NCBI RefSeq assembly: GCF_042666875.1
Contig: NZ_JBHTCX010000010.1
Location: 163,605-227,604, forward strand
From: Brachybacterium sp042666875
Lineage (GTDB): Bacteria; Actinomycetota; Actinomycetes; Actinomycetales; Dermabacteraceae
Reading direction: 5' to 3'
DNA length: 64,000 nt
A program made the position numbers and the translations under genes. The notes below the pieces were generated by a model. The model worked only from the letters and a program-made list of their open reading frames with translations. It was not told the origin of the DNA and did not search any database. Of the stretch, positions 33,831-45,665 are shown piece by piece. Numbering within the stretch: the first letter of the stretch is position 1; each line of letters starts with the position of its first letter.

Positions 33831-36134
33831 ATGCCGGATCTCGACCCCGCTCTCGCCCGCTGGATCACGGCACCGGGCGAGGATCCGCAGAATCCTCTGC
33901 TCCGTACCGTGTTCGACCTGCCCGCGCCGCCGGTCTCTGCCCGTCTGCTGGTCACGGGGCTCGGTACGTTCCGTGCCTATCTCAACGGTGCTCCGACCTC
34001 CGGGGCCCGCCTGGATCCGGGCCTGACGGACCCGCGACGCCGGGTGCAGGTGTGTGACCTCGATGTCACCACGCTGCTGGCAGCGGGCCCCAACGCGCTG
34101 GGCATCGAGCTCGGGCGCGGCTTCCACGGGATGCGCACGCCGAACGTCTGGCGCTGGGAGCAGGCGCCCTGGCGCGGTCCGGTGCGGGCCTGGGCGCATC
34201 TGGAGATCGGGCTCGCCGACGGCAGCTCCCGCTCCATCGCCACCGACGAGGGGTGGCGGACCCGGCCGGGGCCCATCGTCGAGGACTCGATGTACGAGGG
34301 CGAGACGTTCGCCCCCGAGGAGGCGCCCGAGGCGTGGCGGCTGCCGGACTACGACGATTCCGCGTGGCACCCGGTGCTCGTGGATTCGCCCGGCACGGGT
34401 TCCCGGATCGGGACGGCCGCGCCGGCTCCGCTCCTGCAGGTCCAGGAGCAGGAGCCGGTGGTCGTCCAGGGCGAGTTCACCCCGGCCGTGGTCTCCTCGA
34501 GCCCCGAGCGCATCGTCCTGGACATGGGCCGCGTGCTCGCCGGCTGGAGCCGGTACCAGCTCGCAGCTGAGGTGGGCCTCGACGCGGAACCGGTCGAGTT
34601 CGTGGCCCGGCACGGAGAGAAGCTGCGCGATGACGGCACGGTCGACGACGACAACGAGCACATCTACACCGACCGGTTCCAGGAGGACCGGGTGCGCCTG
34701 GAACCGGCCTTCGCCCGGTCTTTCGAGCCACAGCACAGCTACAAGGGATTCCGGTTCGTCCAGCTGGAGCCGCTTCGCGGTGACCTCGGCGGTCTCGAAG
34801 TCACCGGCGTGCTCGCCCACGCGGACCTCGCCCCCGCCAGCACGCTGAGCTCCTCCGACACCTACCTGGAGCGGTTCGATACGGCGATGAGGGCCTCGCT
34901 GGCCAACAACATGCACCATGTGCCCACCGACACCCCGATGCACGAGAAGAACGGGTGGACCGGGGACGCACTGACCTCCCTGGCGGCGATGGTCACGAGC
35001 TTCGACATGCATCGGATGCTGCGGAAATGGGCCAGAGACCAGGCAGACACGCAACGCGCCGACGGGTCGCTGGCCGTGATCGCGCCGACCCCCGGATGGG
35101 GCTACGAGGAGCTCTCCCCCGCCCCGGAGTGGACCACACTGCTGCCCGTGCTGCTCGAAGAGCTGGCCGTCGAGTACGGGGACACGGAGGCGGTGCGCGA
35201 GCACGGGCAGGCGGCCGCGGCGTATCTGGACTACGAGCTCTCACGCCGCGACGAGGACGGTCTCATCTCCGGTGTGCTCGGTGACTACCTCACGCCCGGC
35301 AGTTCCGGTCCGGCACCGGAGGACAAGCGGCTGACGGCGACCCTGTTCGTCGCGAGGGCACTGCGGTCCCTCGCCCACGCCCTCGAGCTCGCGCGCGCCG
35401 CCGACGGCAGCGGGGCAACCGGGGACGAGGGTGCGGCGGCCGGCACACTGCACACGCCCGATCGTCTGCGCCGGCATGCCGCACAGCTCGAGGCCGCGGT
35501 CAACGCGGCCTTCCTCGACACTGCTCATGGCATCTACCGCGATCCGAGCTCGAGCGAATACCACCAGACCAGCAATCTGCTGCCCCTGGCCTTCGGGATC
35601 GTGCCCGAGGAGCACGTACAGCACGTGGTGGCGGGCCTGGTCGCGGACATCGAGGCGCGCGGGGGCCATCACGACTGCGGACACATCGGGGTGCGGTATC
35701 TGCTGCCGGTACTCTCCGCACACGGGCACGGTGACCTGGCATATCGAGTGCTGTGCGCCCCGACCGCGCCGGGATGGCGAGCCTGGCTGGAGGCGGGCAA
35801 CTCGACCTTCATGGAGATGTGGGAGAACCCGCGCTCGTGCTCGCACTACTTCATGGGCACGCCGGTGACCTGGATCCACGAGCACGTGGCCGGGCTGCGG
35901 CGCGGGCGCGATGGCTGGCGGGAGTTCCTGGTCGCCCCCGATCCCGATGTCCCCGTCGGCCGCATCGCACTGACCCGCCGCACCCGCCATGGCGAGATCG
36001 CGGTGGAGGTGGATCGCGAGGCCGCGACGGTGACCGTGACCGTGCCCGCCGGGACCCGCGCCCGAGTGGTGCTGCCAGGGATCGAGCAGGTCCTCGAGGC
36101 CGGTCGGCATACCATCGGGCGCCCGGCACCGTGA
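33831..36134 (+). CDS. alpha-L-rhamnosidase, glycoside hydrolase family 78
   Basis: A 767-residue cytoplasmic enzyme (no signal peptide). The N-terminal part is a beta-sandwich with the lectin-like segment GLGTFRAYLNGAPTS, GRGFHGMRTPNVW; then a second sandwich (VLDMGRVLAGWSRYQL) and an (alpha/alpha)6 barrel. The GH78 catalytic segment is VPTDTPMHEKNGWTGDA with Glu372 the likely general acid, and EMWENPRSCSHYFMG near the end is also conserved. It should release terminal L-rhamnose from imported glycosides. The ATG at 33831 has weak Shine-Dalgarno support; an ATG 60 bases upstream is less likely. No rhamnose catabolic gene is adjacent. Confidence 0.85.
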   Translation: MPDLDPALARWITAPGEDPQNPLLRTVFDLPAPPVSARLLVTGLGTFRAYLNGAPTSGARLDPGLTDPRRRVQVCDLDVTTLLAAGPNALGIELGRGFHGMRTPNVWRWEQAPWRGPVRAWAHLEIGLADGSSRSIATDEGWRTRPGPIVEDSMYEGETFAPEEAPEAWRLPDYDDSAWHPVLVDSPGTGSRIGTAAPAPLLQVQEQEPVVVQGEFTPAVVSSSPERIVLDMGRVLAGWSRYQLAAEVGLDAEPVEFVARHGEKLRDDGTVDDDNEHIYTDRFQEDRVRLEPAFARSFEPQHSYKGFRFVQLEPLRGDLGGLEVTGVLAHADLAPASTLSSSDTYLERFDTAMRASLANNMHHVPTDTPMHEKNGWTGDALTSLAAMVTSFDMHRMLRKWARDQADTQRADGSLAVIAPTPGWGYEELSPAPEWTTLLPVLLEELAVEYGDTEAVREHGQAAAAYLDYELSRRDEDGLISGVLGDYLTPGSSGPAPEDKRLTATLFVARALRSLAHALELARAADGSGATGDEGAAAGTLHTPDRLRRHAAQLEAAVNAAFLDTAHGIYRDPSSSEYHQTSNLLPLAFGIVPEEHVQHVVAGLVADIEARGGHHDCGHIGVRYLLPVLSAHGHGDLAYRVLCAPTAPGWRAWLEAGNSTFMEMWENPRSCSHYFMGTPVTWIHEHVAGLRRGRDGWREFLVAPDPDVPVGRIALTRRTRHGEIAVEVDREAATVTVTVPAGTRARVVLPGIEQVLEAGRHTIGRPAP

Positions 36135-36139
36135 CACGG

Positions 36140-36185
36140 ACGACGCCCGCCGGTGCCGGCATGTGCCGGACCCGACGGGCGTCGT
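36140..36185. terminator. bidirectional hairpin terminator
   Basis: ACGACGCCCG (36140-36149) pairs perfectly with CGGGCGTCGT (36176-36185), with extra CCGG pairing inside the loop. It lies between the convergent rhamnosidase and cold-shock genes. Confidence 0.7.
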
Positions 36186-36253
36186 GGTCGTGACCGAGAT
36201 CCGCGAGGCGGACCCGCCGGTCGTCAGGGCCGGTCAGTGACCGGCCGGAGCGC

Positions 36254-36457
36254 TCAGATGGAGCGGATGTTCACTGCCTGCATGCCCTTGGGGCCCTGCT
36301 CGGTCTCGAACTCCACTCGCTGGTTCTCCTCGAGGTCGCGGCGGCCGGTGCCGGCGATCGCGCTGAAGTGCGCGAACACATCGGCGGAGCCGTCCTCGGG
36401 GGCGATGAACCCGTAGCCCTTGTCGGAGTTGAACCAGGTGACGATGCCAGTAGCCAT
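36254..36457 (-). CDS. cspA: cold-shock protein
   Basis: A 67-residue single cold-shock domain with RNP1 KGYGFIAPE and RNP2 VFAHFSAI. It binds single-stranded RNA and DNA as an RNA chaperone. AAGGAATATCGCC precedes the ATG. The reading frame stays open far upstream (to about 36943) into sequence that looks coding; the 67-residue form is the standard length. Confidence 0.93.
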   Translation of the reverse strand: MATGIVTWFNSDKGYGFIAPEDGSADVFAHFSAIAGTGRRDLEENQRVEFETEQGPKGMQAVNIRSI

Positions 36458-36943
36458 GGCGATATTCCTTCGTTGTCGTGAGCCACGTTCGTGACCCGTG
36501 TATCCGTGGCGACGGCGCCGCCGCGGATGGGTGGCACCCCGGGCGTCGCGCCGACCGATGCGGTCGGCGCTGCCCGTGCGGGGTGCAGGTGCGGCCTCCA
36601 GGGCCGCCTGAGCCGCGGCCAGCGACAGAAAGTCGCCGATGCGGCCGAACTGGGGCCCGTAGGCCGTGTGGACCGGCGCGTCAGCGCTGCTGACGACGTG
36701 GCCGGCGTACTCTCCGGCGAGCGTGGCGACATGGGTGTCGTGATCGGCTCGGAGCCAGGAGAGGGTGGGGTGCGCTGCAACGGTCGCGGAGGCGGCCGTC
36801 GGCGCGGACGTGAGGGGTGACGTGGGGACGTCGACGTGCGGGGAAAGTGCGGAGGAGGTGATGAAGTACCAATTTCGTAGATAGTGCGACGCGACCGTCG
36901 TCGGTCCGCCTCGAGAACGAGACGTCACGCGCCGTGCGATCAT
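36458..36943 (-). CDS. possible upstream coding region in frame with cspA
   Basis: From an ATG at 36943 (GGGAG just upstream) the frame runs without a stop into cspA. Residues about 45-120 look like real protein, with GC-rich third positions and the segment LSWLRADHDTHVATLAGEYAGHV then AYGPQFGRIGDFLSLAAAQAALEA. This resembles a small uncharacterised actinobacterial protein of about 80-100 residues. The last 35 codons are Arg-rich and look like translated leader of cspA. Either the stop was lost and the product is a 230-residue fusion ending in a cold-shock domain, or this is a separate gene whose frame happens to stay open, or a decayed gene. Confidence 0.35.
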
Positions 36944-37129
36944 CCGCTCCCGGAGCACCCGATCTCCGCGACCCGGAGGTGCGGCGCGTGCTTCCCCCGC
37001 CGTGAGGCGGGATCGTGCGAACAACTGCATTGAGCCTACGGCATGGACGGGGATGCTCGTGCACGCGTGTGATCCATCGGACGGAGGACACCTGGACCCC
37101 CTGGTCAGGCGGGAACGCGGCGCTGGGTC
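36944..37129. other. intergenic, nothing recognised
   Basis: Between the region upstream of cspA and the end of ligD I see no convincing gene, hairpin or repeat. Confidence 0.4.
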
Positions 37130-39859
<2,730 letters not shown>

Positions 39860-39918
39860 GGGGACACTGTGCCGCAGGTCATGCGATCCGTCACGAAGAT
39901 CCCCGGCGAACTGCCCGC

Positions 39919-40152
39919 TCACGAGTCCGCGTCGGCCGGCTCCTCGGGCCCGGGCTCCCATCGCAGCAGATCCCCGGGCTGGCACTGAAGCACCTCGCAC
40001 AGCGCCTCCAGCGTGGAGAAGCGCACCGCCTTGGCGCGGCCGTTCTTGAGCACGGCGAGATTGGCGGGGGTGATGCCGATGCGCTCGGCGAGGTGCCCGA
40101 CGGACATCTTGCGGCGCGCGAGCATCACGTCGATGTCGACGACGATCGCCAT
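39919..40152 (-). CDS. XRE family transcriptional regulator, YozG-like
   Basis: A 77-residue Cro/C1-type helix-turn-helix protein: VGHLAERIGITPANLAVLKNGRAKAVRFSTLEALCEVLQCQPGDLLRW. This compact YozG type is usually paired with a DUF2975 membrane protein. Its ATG overlaps the stop of the DUF2975 gene by one base. It probably autoregulates the pair through the TATCG repeats upstream. Confidence 0.9.
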   Translation of the reverse strand: MAIVVDIDVMLARRKMSVGHLAERIGITPANLAVLKNGRAKAVRFSTLEALCEVLQCQPGDLLRWEPGPEEPADADS

Positions 40153-40664
40153 CAGATGACCTCGTCGAGCTCGGACTGCAGATTCCGCGCCCTGGCGAGG
40201 GTCTCGGTGGCCTGGGCCAGCAGCTGGCGCTGGACGTAGACCACCAGCGCGACCCCGGCGATCACCAGGGACGCGCCGCACAGGAGGCCCACGAGGCCGG
40301 GAGCCACCTCGTCCCCGGGCGTGGTGCGGTTGGCGACGGCGGCGATCACCGCGATCGCGAACGGGAAGAGTGCCTCGACGGCGATGGCGCCGATGATGAG
40401 GTCGACGTAGCGGAACGAGCGGCGGGAGAAGACCCGGCCGCGGCGCACCAGTGTCAGCAGCCGCAGGATGCTCACGCCTACGACCTGCAGCGCGAGCACG
40501 GCCAGCACGGCGATCCCGGTCAGGAGCGTCGCCGTGAGCGCGGAGACCCCCGATCCGGTCATGTCCCGCCACAGCAGCGGCACGATGACGAACTGGACCG
40601 CGAGCGCTCCGGCGAGCGCGAGCCAGATGATGACCCGTAGGACCTGGACGCTGATCGTGCCCAT
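40152..40664 (-). CDS. DUF2975 membrane protein
   Basis: A 170-residue protein with four membrane helices; the loop with RRGRVFSRRSFRYVDL between helices 2 and 3 is the family hallmark. It is coupled to the XRE gene and led by GGGAGGTGTC. Such pairs are widespread but of unknown role, perhaps membrane-state sensing. Here the pair sits between ligD and ku. Confidence 0.85.
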   Translation of the reverse strand: MGTISVQVLRVIIWLALAGALAVQFVIVPLLWRDMTGSGVSALTATLLTGIAVLAVLALQVVGVSILRLLTLVRRGRVFSRRSFRYVDLIIGAIAVEALFPFAIAVIAAVANRTTPGDEVAPGLVGLLCGASLVIAGVALVVYVQRQLLAQATETLARARNLQSELDEVI

Positions 40665-40675
40665 GACACCTCCCT

Positions 40676-40710
40676 TATCGGACGACGGCAACAATCTATC
40701 GTTTATCGAT
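40676..40710. promoter_or_regulatory. TATCG repeats upstream of the DUF2975/XRE pair
   Basis: TATCG occurs at 40676-40680, 40697-40701 and 40704-40708, the last two inside ATCTATCGTTTATCGAT. The cluster lies just upstream of the DUF2975 start and is unusually AT-rich for this genome. A candidate operator for the XRE protein. Confidence 0.45.
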
Positions 40711-40853
40711 GGGCCTGGCAAGCGATCGTCGGGCAGCAGGCAGCGGCAAGCAGCCGCTGGGCGAGGCAGACGCCCCGGGCGGAGGACTGATGGCCTCGGC
40801 CGACCTACCGACCGTCACTGGTCCGGTGCGCCGACGTCGTGGTGTGATGGAGT

Positions 40854-41975
40854 ATGCGCGCGATATGGAGCGGTGAGATCACGTTCGGGCTCGTGAACGT
40901 GCCGGTGAAGCTGTATGGAGCGACCCGGTCGCACGACGTCTCCCTGCACCAGGTTCACGATGAGGACCACGGCCGGATCCGCTACAAGCGGGTGTGCGAG
41001 GTGTGCGGCCGCGAGATCGACTACGACCACATCGAGAAGGCCTACGACGACGGCGACAAGACCGTGATCCTCACCGACGAGGAGCTGGATTCCCTGCCGG
41101 CCGAGGACAACGACGAGATCGACGTGGTCCAGTTCGTGCCCGACGAGCAGATCGATCCCATCCTGCTGGGCACCTCCTACTTCCTCGAGCCCGTCGGCCG
41201 CTCATCGAAGGCCTACGTGCTGCTGCACAGCACGCTCGAGGACACCGAGCGCACCGCGGTGGTGACGTTCACGCTGCGCACCCGGACGCGCCTGGGAGTG
41301 CTGCGTATTCGCGATGACCTGCTGGTGCTGCAGACGCTGCGCTGGCCGGAGGACCTGCGCGAGGCGGATTTCGGCCCCTCGAAGTCGAAGGTCAGCAAGA
41401 AGGAGAAGACGATGTCCGCCGCGTTGGTCGAGCAGTTCAGCGGCGACTTCGAGCCCGAGCAGTTCACCGACGAGTACCAGGCTCAGCTGCAGGAGCTGGT
41501 GGACGCCAAGCTCGAGGAGGGCGACACCGTCGATACTGACGAGACCTTCGGTGAGGAGCGCGCGCAGCAGGAGGAGAAGGAGGACGGGAAGGTCCTCTCC
41601 CTCATGGACGCTCTGGAGCGCAGCGTGCAGAAGCGACGCGGCGGCGGGACGGCCGGCGAGGACTCGGGTGATGAGGCCGGAGACGATAAGGACGGCGCCG
41701 ACTCCGACGAGAGCAAGGGCTCCTCCAGCCGGGGCCGGAAGCGCTCGAGCAGCAAGAGCTCTGGGAGCAAGAGCTCTGGGGACAAGAGCTCGAGCAGCAA
41801 GAGTTCGGGATCCAAGAGTTCCGGCAGCAGGAAGTCCGGATCTAACAGCTCCAGCTCCAGCTCGAAGAAGTCGGACTCGAGCTCGACGTCCAAGAAGTCC
41901 ACATCGAAGAGCTCCGGCTCCAAGAGTTCCGGCTCCAAGGGCTCGTCGAAGAGTTCGAAGAAGAAGGCTTCCTGA
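40854..41975 (+). CDS. ku: non-homologous end-joining protein Ku
   Basis: A 373-residue Ku homologue. Residues 1-255 form the ring-shaped core (MRAIWSGEITFGLVNVPVKL, KRVCEVCGREIDYDHIEKAY with a CxxC, LGTSYFLEP, LVEQFSGDFEPEQFTDEYQ), which threads onto DNA ends and recruits LigD. Residues about 270-373 form a long tail, first acidic and then Lys/Ser-rich. Basic tails on actinobacterial Ku bind DNA and let it bridge ends. The start is fixed by MRAIWSG, the family N-terminus. Confidence 0.96.
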   Translation: MRAIWSGEITFGLVNVPVKLYGATRSHDVSLHQVHDEDHGRIRYKRVCEVCGREIDYDHIEKAYDDGDKTVILTDEELDSLPAEDNDEIDVVQFVPDEQIDPILLGTSYFLEPVGRSSKAYVLLHSTLEDTERTAVVTFTLRTRTRLGVLRIRDDLLVLQTLRWPEDLREADFGPSKSKVSKKEKTMSAALVEQFSGDFEPEQFTDEYQAQLQELVDAKLEEGDTVDTDETFGEERAQQEEKEDGKVLSLMDALERSVQKRRGGGTAGEDSGDEAGDDKDGADSDESKGSSSRGRKRSSSKSSGSKSSGDKSSSSKSSGSKSSGSRKSGSNSSSSSSKKSDSSSTSKKSTSKSSGSKSSGSKGSSKSSKKKAS

Positions 41976-41976
41976 C

Positions 41977-42615
41977 TCAGCGCAGGGTCTCGGCGAGCTG
42001 TGCCGCCGTCAGCTCGCGGTCGGCCAGCACGAGGCGGATAGCGTCCGGATCCGGGTTCCCGGCGTCCGGCGCACGATGGCGCAGCGTGAGGCCGACGTTC
42101 TCGGCCACCCGGCGCGAGGCCGTGTTGTGCTCGAGCAGGTATGCCACCACCGGGATCTCGGGGCGATGCGCCCTCGCCGCCTCCAGCGCTGCCCGCGATA
42201 CCTCCGTGGCGTACCCATGTCCATGGGCCTCCGGCGCGAAGCGATAGCCGAGGTTCCAGAAGGCACCCGCGGCAGGCGCGCCCAGCAGGCGGCAGCCGGC
42301 GTGCCCGAGGAAGGTGCGGCTCTCCGCCTCCCGCACCATCCACGGACCAAGGCCGTCGCTTTCCCACGCTGTGATCCAGCGACCCAGCATCGCGCCCGTC
42401 GTGGACGGTTCCGTATGGCGCAGGGAGGGGAAGTGCGTCCACACGCGCGGGTCCGCGTAGATCTCATGCAGGGGCTCGATGTCCTCCATGGTGGGGACGT
42501 CGAGGAGGAGACGATCGGTGCGCTGCGACCGATCGTCACGGGATAGCAGGCGACGCGGAGACGACGGATGCCCCTGGTGGGAGCGGTCCTTCGGGGATGG
42601 ATGCTGCGAGTTCAC
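41977..42615 (-). CDS. GNAT family acetyltransferase, RimJ/RimL type
   Basis: A 212-residue protein with a basic 35-residue N-terminus and a RimL-like GNAT domain: DRLLLDVPTMEDIEPLHEIYADPRVW, WNLGYRFAPEAHGHGYATE (acetyl-CoA motif) and HNTASRRVAENVGLTLRH. The GTG at 42615 is a tentative start with AGAGGA upstream. It converges with ku, its stop being 2 bases from the ku stop. Confidence 0.82.
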   Translation of the reverse strand: MNSQHPSPKDRSHQGHPSSPRRLLSRDDRSQRTDRLLLDVPTMEDIEPLHEIYADPRVWTHFPSLRHTEPSTTGAMLGRWITAWESDGLGPWMVREAESRTFLGHAGCRLLGAPAAGAFWNLGYRFAPEAHGHGYATEVSRAALEAARAHRPEIPVVAYLLEHNTASRRVAENVGLTLRHRAPDAGNPDPDAIRLVLADRELTAAQLAETLR

Positions 42616-42704
42616 GGACCCATCCTCTCGCCCAGGGCCGTCCCCCGACGAACTCGGGGGACATCCCCCTGGCCATCCGGTCGGGTCCGCCCCAGCCTGG
42701 ACGC

Positions 42705-44006
42705 ATGCCAGCACCCAGCACTGGATCCCCGTCGGACCATCTCGAACACCGCGACGCGCTGACGGGTCGGCCGTCGCGCCGGCGAGCACTGGGCGGCGCG
42801 CTGGCGGCGGTCATCGCGGCAGGACTTCTCGCGAGCGTCGCCGTCATCGCCGTAGCGCCGCGGCCCCGGCTGCCCGAGCCCACCGGTCCCTATGACGTCG
42901 GGACCACGACCCGCACGTGGAGTGACTCCTCCCGGCCCGAACCGTTCACCAGTGATCCCGACGACCACCGGTCCGTCATCGCCCAGATCTGGTATCCGGC
43001 TCGACCGGCACCGGATGCTCCCACAGCGCCGTACATGAATCGCGGAACCGCGGTCGGGCTCGCTGACGTCCTCGGCGTGCCCGCTGCGCTTCTGACCCGC
43101 GTTCCCGGTGCCACGACCCATGCGCACCCGGATGCGTCGGCAGCCGACGGGCGATTCCCCGTCCTGATCCATCTCTCCGGTTTCCAGAGCTTCCGTGGCG
43201 AGGCGCAGGCCTGGTTCGAGGACCTCGCCTCCCACGGCTACGTGGTGATCAGCCTCGATCAGCCCGGCACCGCCGCCCGCACGATTCTGCCGAGCGGCGA
43301 TGCCGTCACGGCCATCTCCCGGGACGAGCTGGGCCCGCTGATGCCGGAGTCCGTGACGGAGGATGACCCCGCACCGGTGGTCAACGGTGAGGAGCTGCCC
43401 GGCGGCATCGTGCCCTTCCTCGCCCGGGACGCGCGGTTCGCCCTCGATCGGGCGGAGGCACTCGATGCGGGCGACGGCCCCCTGGCCGGCCACCTGGCGA
43501 CGGACCGAGCCGGGGTGTTCGGGTTGTCACTGGGCGGATACACGGCCCCGGAGACCTGCCGCCAGGACACCCGCTTCCGCGCCTGCCTGGAGGCCGACGC
43601 CGGCCAGACGGCTCCCGTCGCCACCGACGGCATCGAGCAGCCGCTGATGGTCATGACGCGGGAGGCGTCGTCGATGCGGCGCGAGCGCGACCGTGCCGGC
43701 GGCTGGCCGGAGGCGGAGATCCGACAGACCGTGACAGCTCAGCGCGGCCTGTTCGCGAACTCGACCGGCCCGGCGTGGTACCTCACGCTCAACGACTTCC
43801 ACCACCTCAACTGGTCCGACCTGCCCTTGTGGTCGCCGCTGTTCCGGTGGCGAGGACTGGCCGGGCCCATCGACCCCGAACGCGGCGCGGCGCTCGTGAC
43901 CACGTGGAGCCGGGCCTTCTTCGACCGCACCCTGAAGGATGAGGCGGCGCCTCTGCTGGATGGGCCGTCGGATGCCTGGCCCGAGGTGGGCGTGGAGACA
44001 CGGTGA
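42705..44006 (+). CDS. secreted alpha/beta hydrolase, PAF-acetylhydrolase-like
   Basis: A 433-residue protein with an N-terminal membrane anchor or signal (about residues 25-47, ALGGALAAVIAAGLLASVAVIAV) followed by a hydrolase domain. QIWYPARP opens the domain, GHLATDRAGVFGLSLGGYTA holds the nucleophile elbow (GLSLG), and the DADAG-like Asp and DFHHLNW His complete a likely triad. It resembles the platelet-activating-factor acetylhydrolase group of lipases. The substrate is unknown. Confidence 0.8.
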   Translation: MPAPSTGSPSDHLEHRDALTGRPSRRRALGGALAAVIAAGLLASVAVIAVAPRPRLPEPTGPYDVGTTTRTWSDSSRPEPFTSDPDDHRSVIAQIWYPARPAPDAPTAPYMNRGTAVGLADVLGVPAALLTRVPGATTHAHPDASAADGRFPVLIHLSGFQSFRGEAQAWFEDLASHGYVVISLDQPGTAARTILPSGDAVTAISRDELGPLMPESVTEDDPAPVVNGEELPGGIVPFLARDARFALDRAEALDAGDGPLAGHLATDRAGVFGLSLGGYTAPETCRQDTRFRACLEADAGQTAPVATDGIEQPLMVMTREASSMRRERDRAGGWPEAEIRQTVTAQRGLFANSTGPAWYLTLNDFHHLNWSDLPLWSPLFRWRGLAGPIDPERGAALVTTWSRAFFDRTLKDEAAPLLDGPSDAWPEVGVETR

Positions 44007-44036
44007 ATCCCAAGGCACTCCCCGCCTGAGTACGTG

Positions 44037-44798
44037 TCAGCGCTGCCCGGCATTGGCCGCGGCGGCGTCGGGAGCCGGATCGACCCCATGCCCGGGAGAC
44101 CGCAGCAAGAGCACTCCGAGCACCACGAAGCCGCCGTGGATAGCGATGTCCGTCCACAGCGGGACCTGCCCGCCGGTCATGATCACCGTCATGTCCGCCG
44201 TGGCATGGATGAACACCAGAGGGAGCAACCAGCGGAACCGCAGCTGGGACGCGGCGAGCGCGAAGCCGTACGTGGCAGAGGCCAGCACGTTCAGCAGTAC
44301 GTCATCAGTGGCGCGCCCCGGCGTGGTCACCAGCAGCGAGAGGTGCGCCAGCCCGAACAGCGCGCCGGAGAGCACCGCGGAGGGCACTGGTGAGAAGGCC
44401 CGTCGCAGAGTGCCGAGGACGGCGACGCGATTGACGAGCTCCTCGTTGACGCCCACGAACAGCCGAGTGAGCGACCACAGGAGAATGCCCGGCGGCTGCA
44501 TCGAGAAGCCGCCGGGGTGGACCAGCCAGATCAGTGCCTCGACCACGAATGGCAACAGCCACAGCGCCGCCCACGGCGACCGCCACAGCCGTAGCACGCC
44601 CTGGTCGCGCCACAGGCCCAGCACGCTGACGATCACGATCGCGTAGACCACGCACAGGACGTTGGCGAACAGGCCCATGTACCAGCCGGTGATCCCGAAC
44701 AACGGCGCGATCGCCAGAGCTGCGAGGATGACGAGGAAGCGCAGCACCTCCAAGGAAATGCAGAGTCCGAGGGCACCGGGTCGCGTGGAAGCTCTCAC
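44037..44798 (-). CDS. CPBP family intramembrane metalloprotease
   Basis: A 253-residue protein with about seven membrane helices and the CPBP/Abi motifs: NEELVNRVAVLG (EExxxR), FGLAHLSLL (FxxxH) and FIHATADM. Bacterial CPBP proteases act in signalling, self-immunity or maturation; the target is unknown. It starts at GTG with no strong ribosome binding site. Confidence 0.82.
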   Translation of the reverse strand: MRASTRPGALGLCISLEVLRFLVILAALAIAPLFGITGWYMGLFANVLCVVYAIVIVSVLGLWRDQGVLRLWRSPWAALWLLPFVVEALIWLVHPGGFSMQPPGILLWSLTRLFVGVNEELVNRVAVLGTLRRAFSPVPSAVLSGALFGLAHLSLLVTTPGRATDDVLLNVLASATYGFALAASQLRFRWLLPLVFIHATADMTVIMTGGQVPLWTDIAIHGGFVVLGVLLLRSPGHGVDPAPDAAAANAGQR

Positions 44799-44954
44799 GC
44801 CCCCAGCGTCACCGCTCGCTCACGGTGCAGCCGCCGGGATATCCCCTGAGTTTCGTCCTCCACTACGCGGCCGAGAGGTCGAGCCCTGCTCAGTCGCCGC
44901 CTGCGCCCCCGGCGCAACGAGGCGAGGGATTGTGTCTCCGCGGGGCATGAGCCG

Positions 44955-45665
44955 TCACCAGCCGACCGCGATCACACCTCGCCGCACACGGGCATGCTCG
45001 GCCTCGTCGCACGCGGCGAGCGCGAAATCCTCCATCGAGATCCTCGACGTCCCATCGGCCCCGATCACGAGGTCCGGCACGCTCCTGCTTCCTGCGTCGT
45101 GGCGATACGTGCCCCGGGCCTCGCGGGGGGCGAAGTCAGCGGCAGGAGCGAGGTAGGTCCACGCGACCTCTGCCGGTGCCTCGCGAAGGATCGCGAGCTG
45201 ACGCGTGCTGGCCGCCGCGAACGGACGAATCGCTGTCGGCACCCACTGCGGATCGTCCAGGACCGTCTGCCCGGTTGCGGGGGACCGCAGAGGGGCGGCA
45301 CCACCGACGACCAGCAGGCGAGTATCTGCGGCTGCCGCGGCGAAGGCCAGCGCTCGGGTCACGGCGGAGACGTCCTCCTCCGTGCCGATCGCGGGGCGGG
45401 TGGCGGAGAGGAGCACGTCGGCCTCGACCGCGTACGCCGCGACCGCCTCGGGATCCGCGGCGTCGACACGCACGCTCCCCGTCGGCGCGTGCCCTGCACG
45501 GGGGGACCCGGCGTCGAAGGGGTCACGGCGATCGCCCAGCGCGACACGCTCGCGTTCGACAGCAGGGTTGCGAGAAGCGACAGTGACCACATGTCCGCGA
45601 CGCCGCGCCTCGGCGGCGATCCGCGAACCAGCCGCCCCGGTTCCTCCGATGACGAGGATCCTCAT
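44955..45665 (-). CDS. NAD(P)-binding oxidoreductase, atypical SDR
   Basis: A 236-residue protein with the dinucleotide-binding loop VIGGTGAAGSRIA and the LLVVGGAAPLR strand, in the NmrA/atypical SDR group. There is no clear YxxxK catalytic pair; WTYLAPAADF is the usual substrate-side motif. Its ATG overlaps the EamA stop codon, so the two are coupled and under MarR-type control. Confidence 0.82.
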   Translation of the reverse strand: MRILVIGGTGAAGSRIAAEARRRGHVVTVASRNPAVERERVALGDRRDPFDAGSPRAGHAPTGSVRVDAADPEAVAAYAVEADVLLSATRPAIGTEEDVSAVTRALAFAAAAADTRLLVVGGAAPLRSPATGQTVLDDPQWVPTAIRPFAAASTRQLAILREAPAEVAWTYLAPAADFAPREARGTYRHDAGSRSVPDLVIGADGTSRISMEDFALAACDEAEHARVRRGVIAVGW

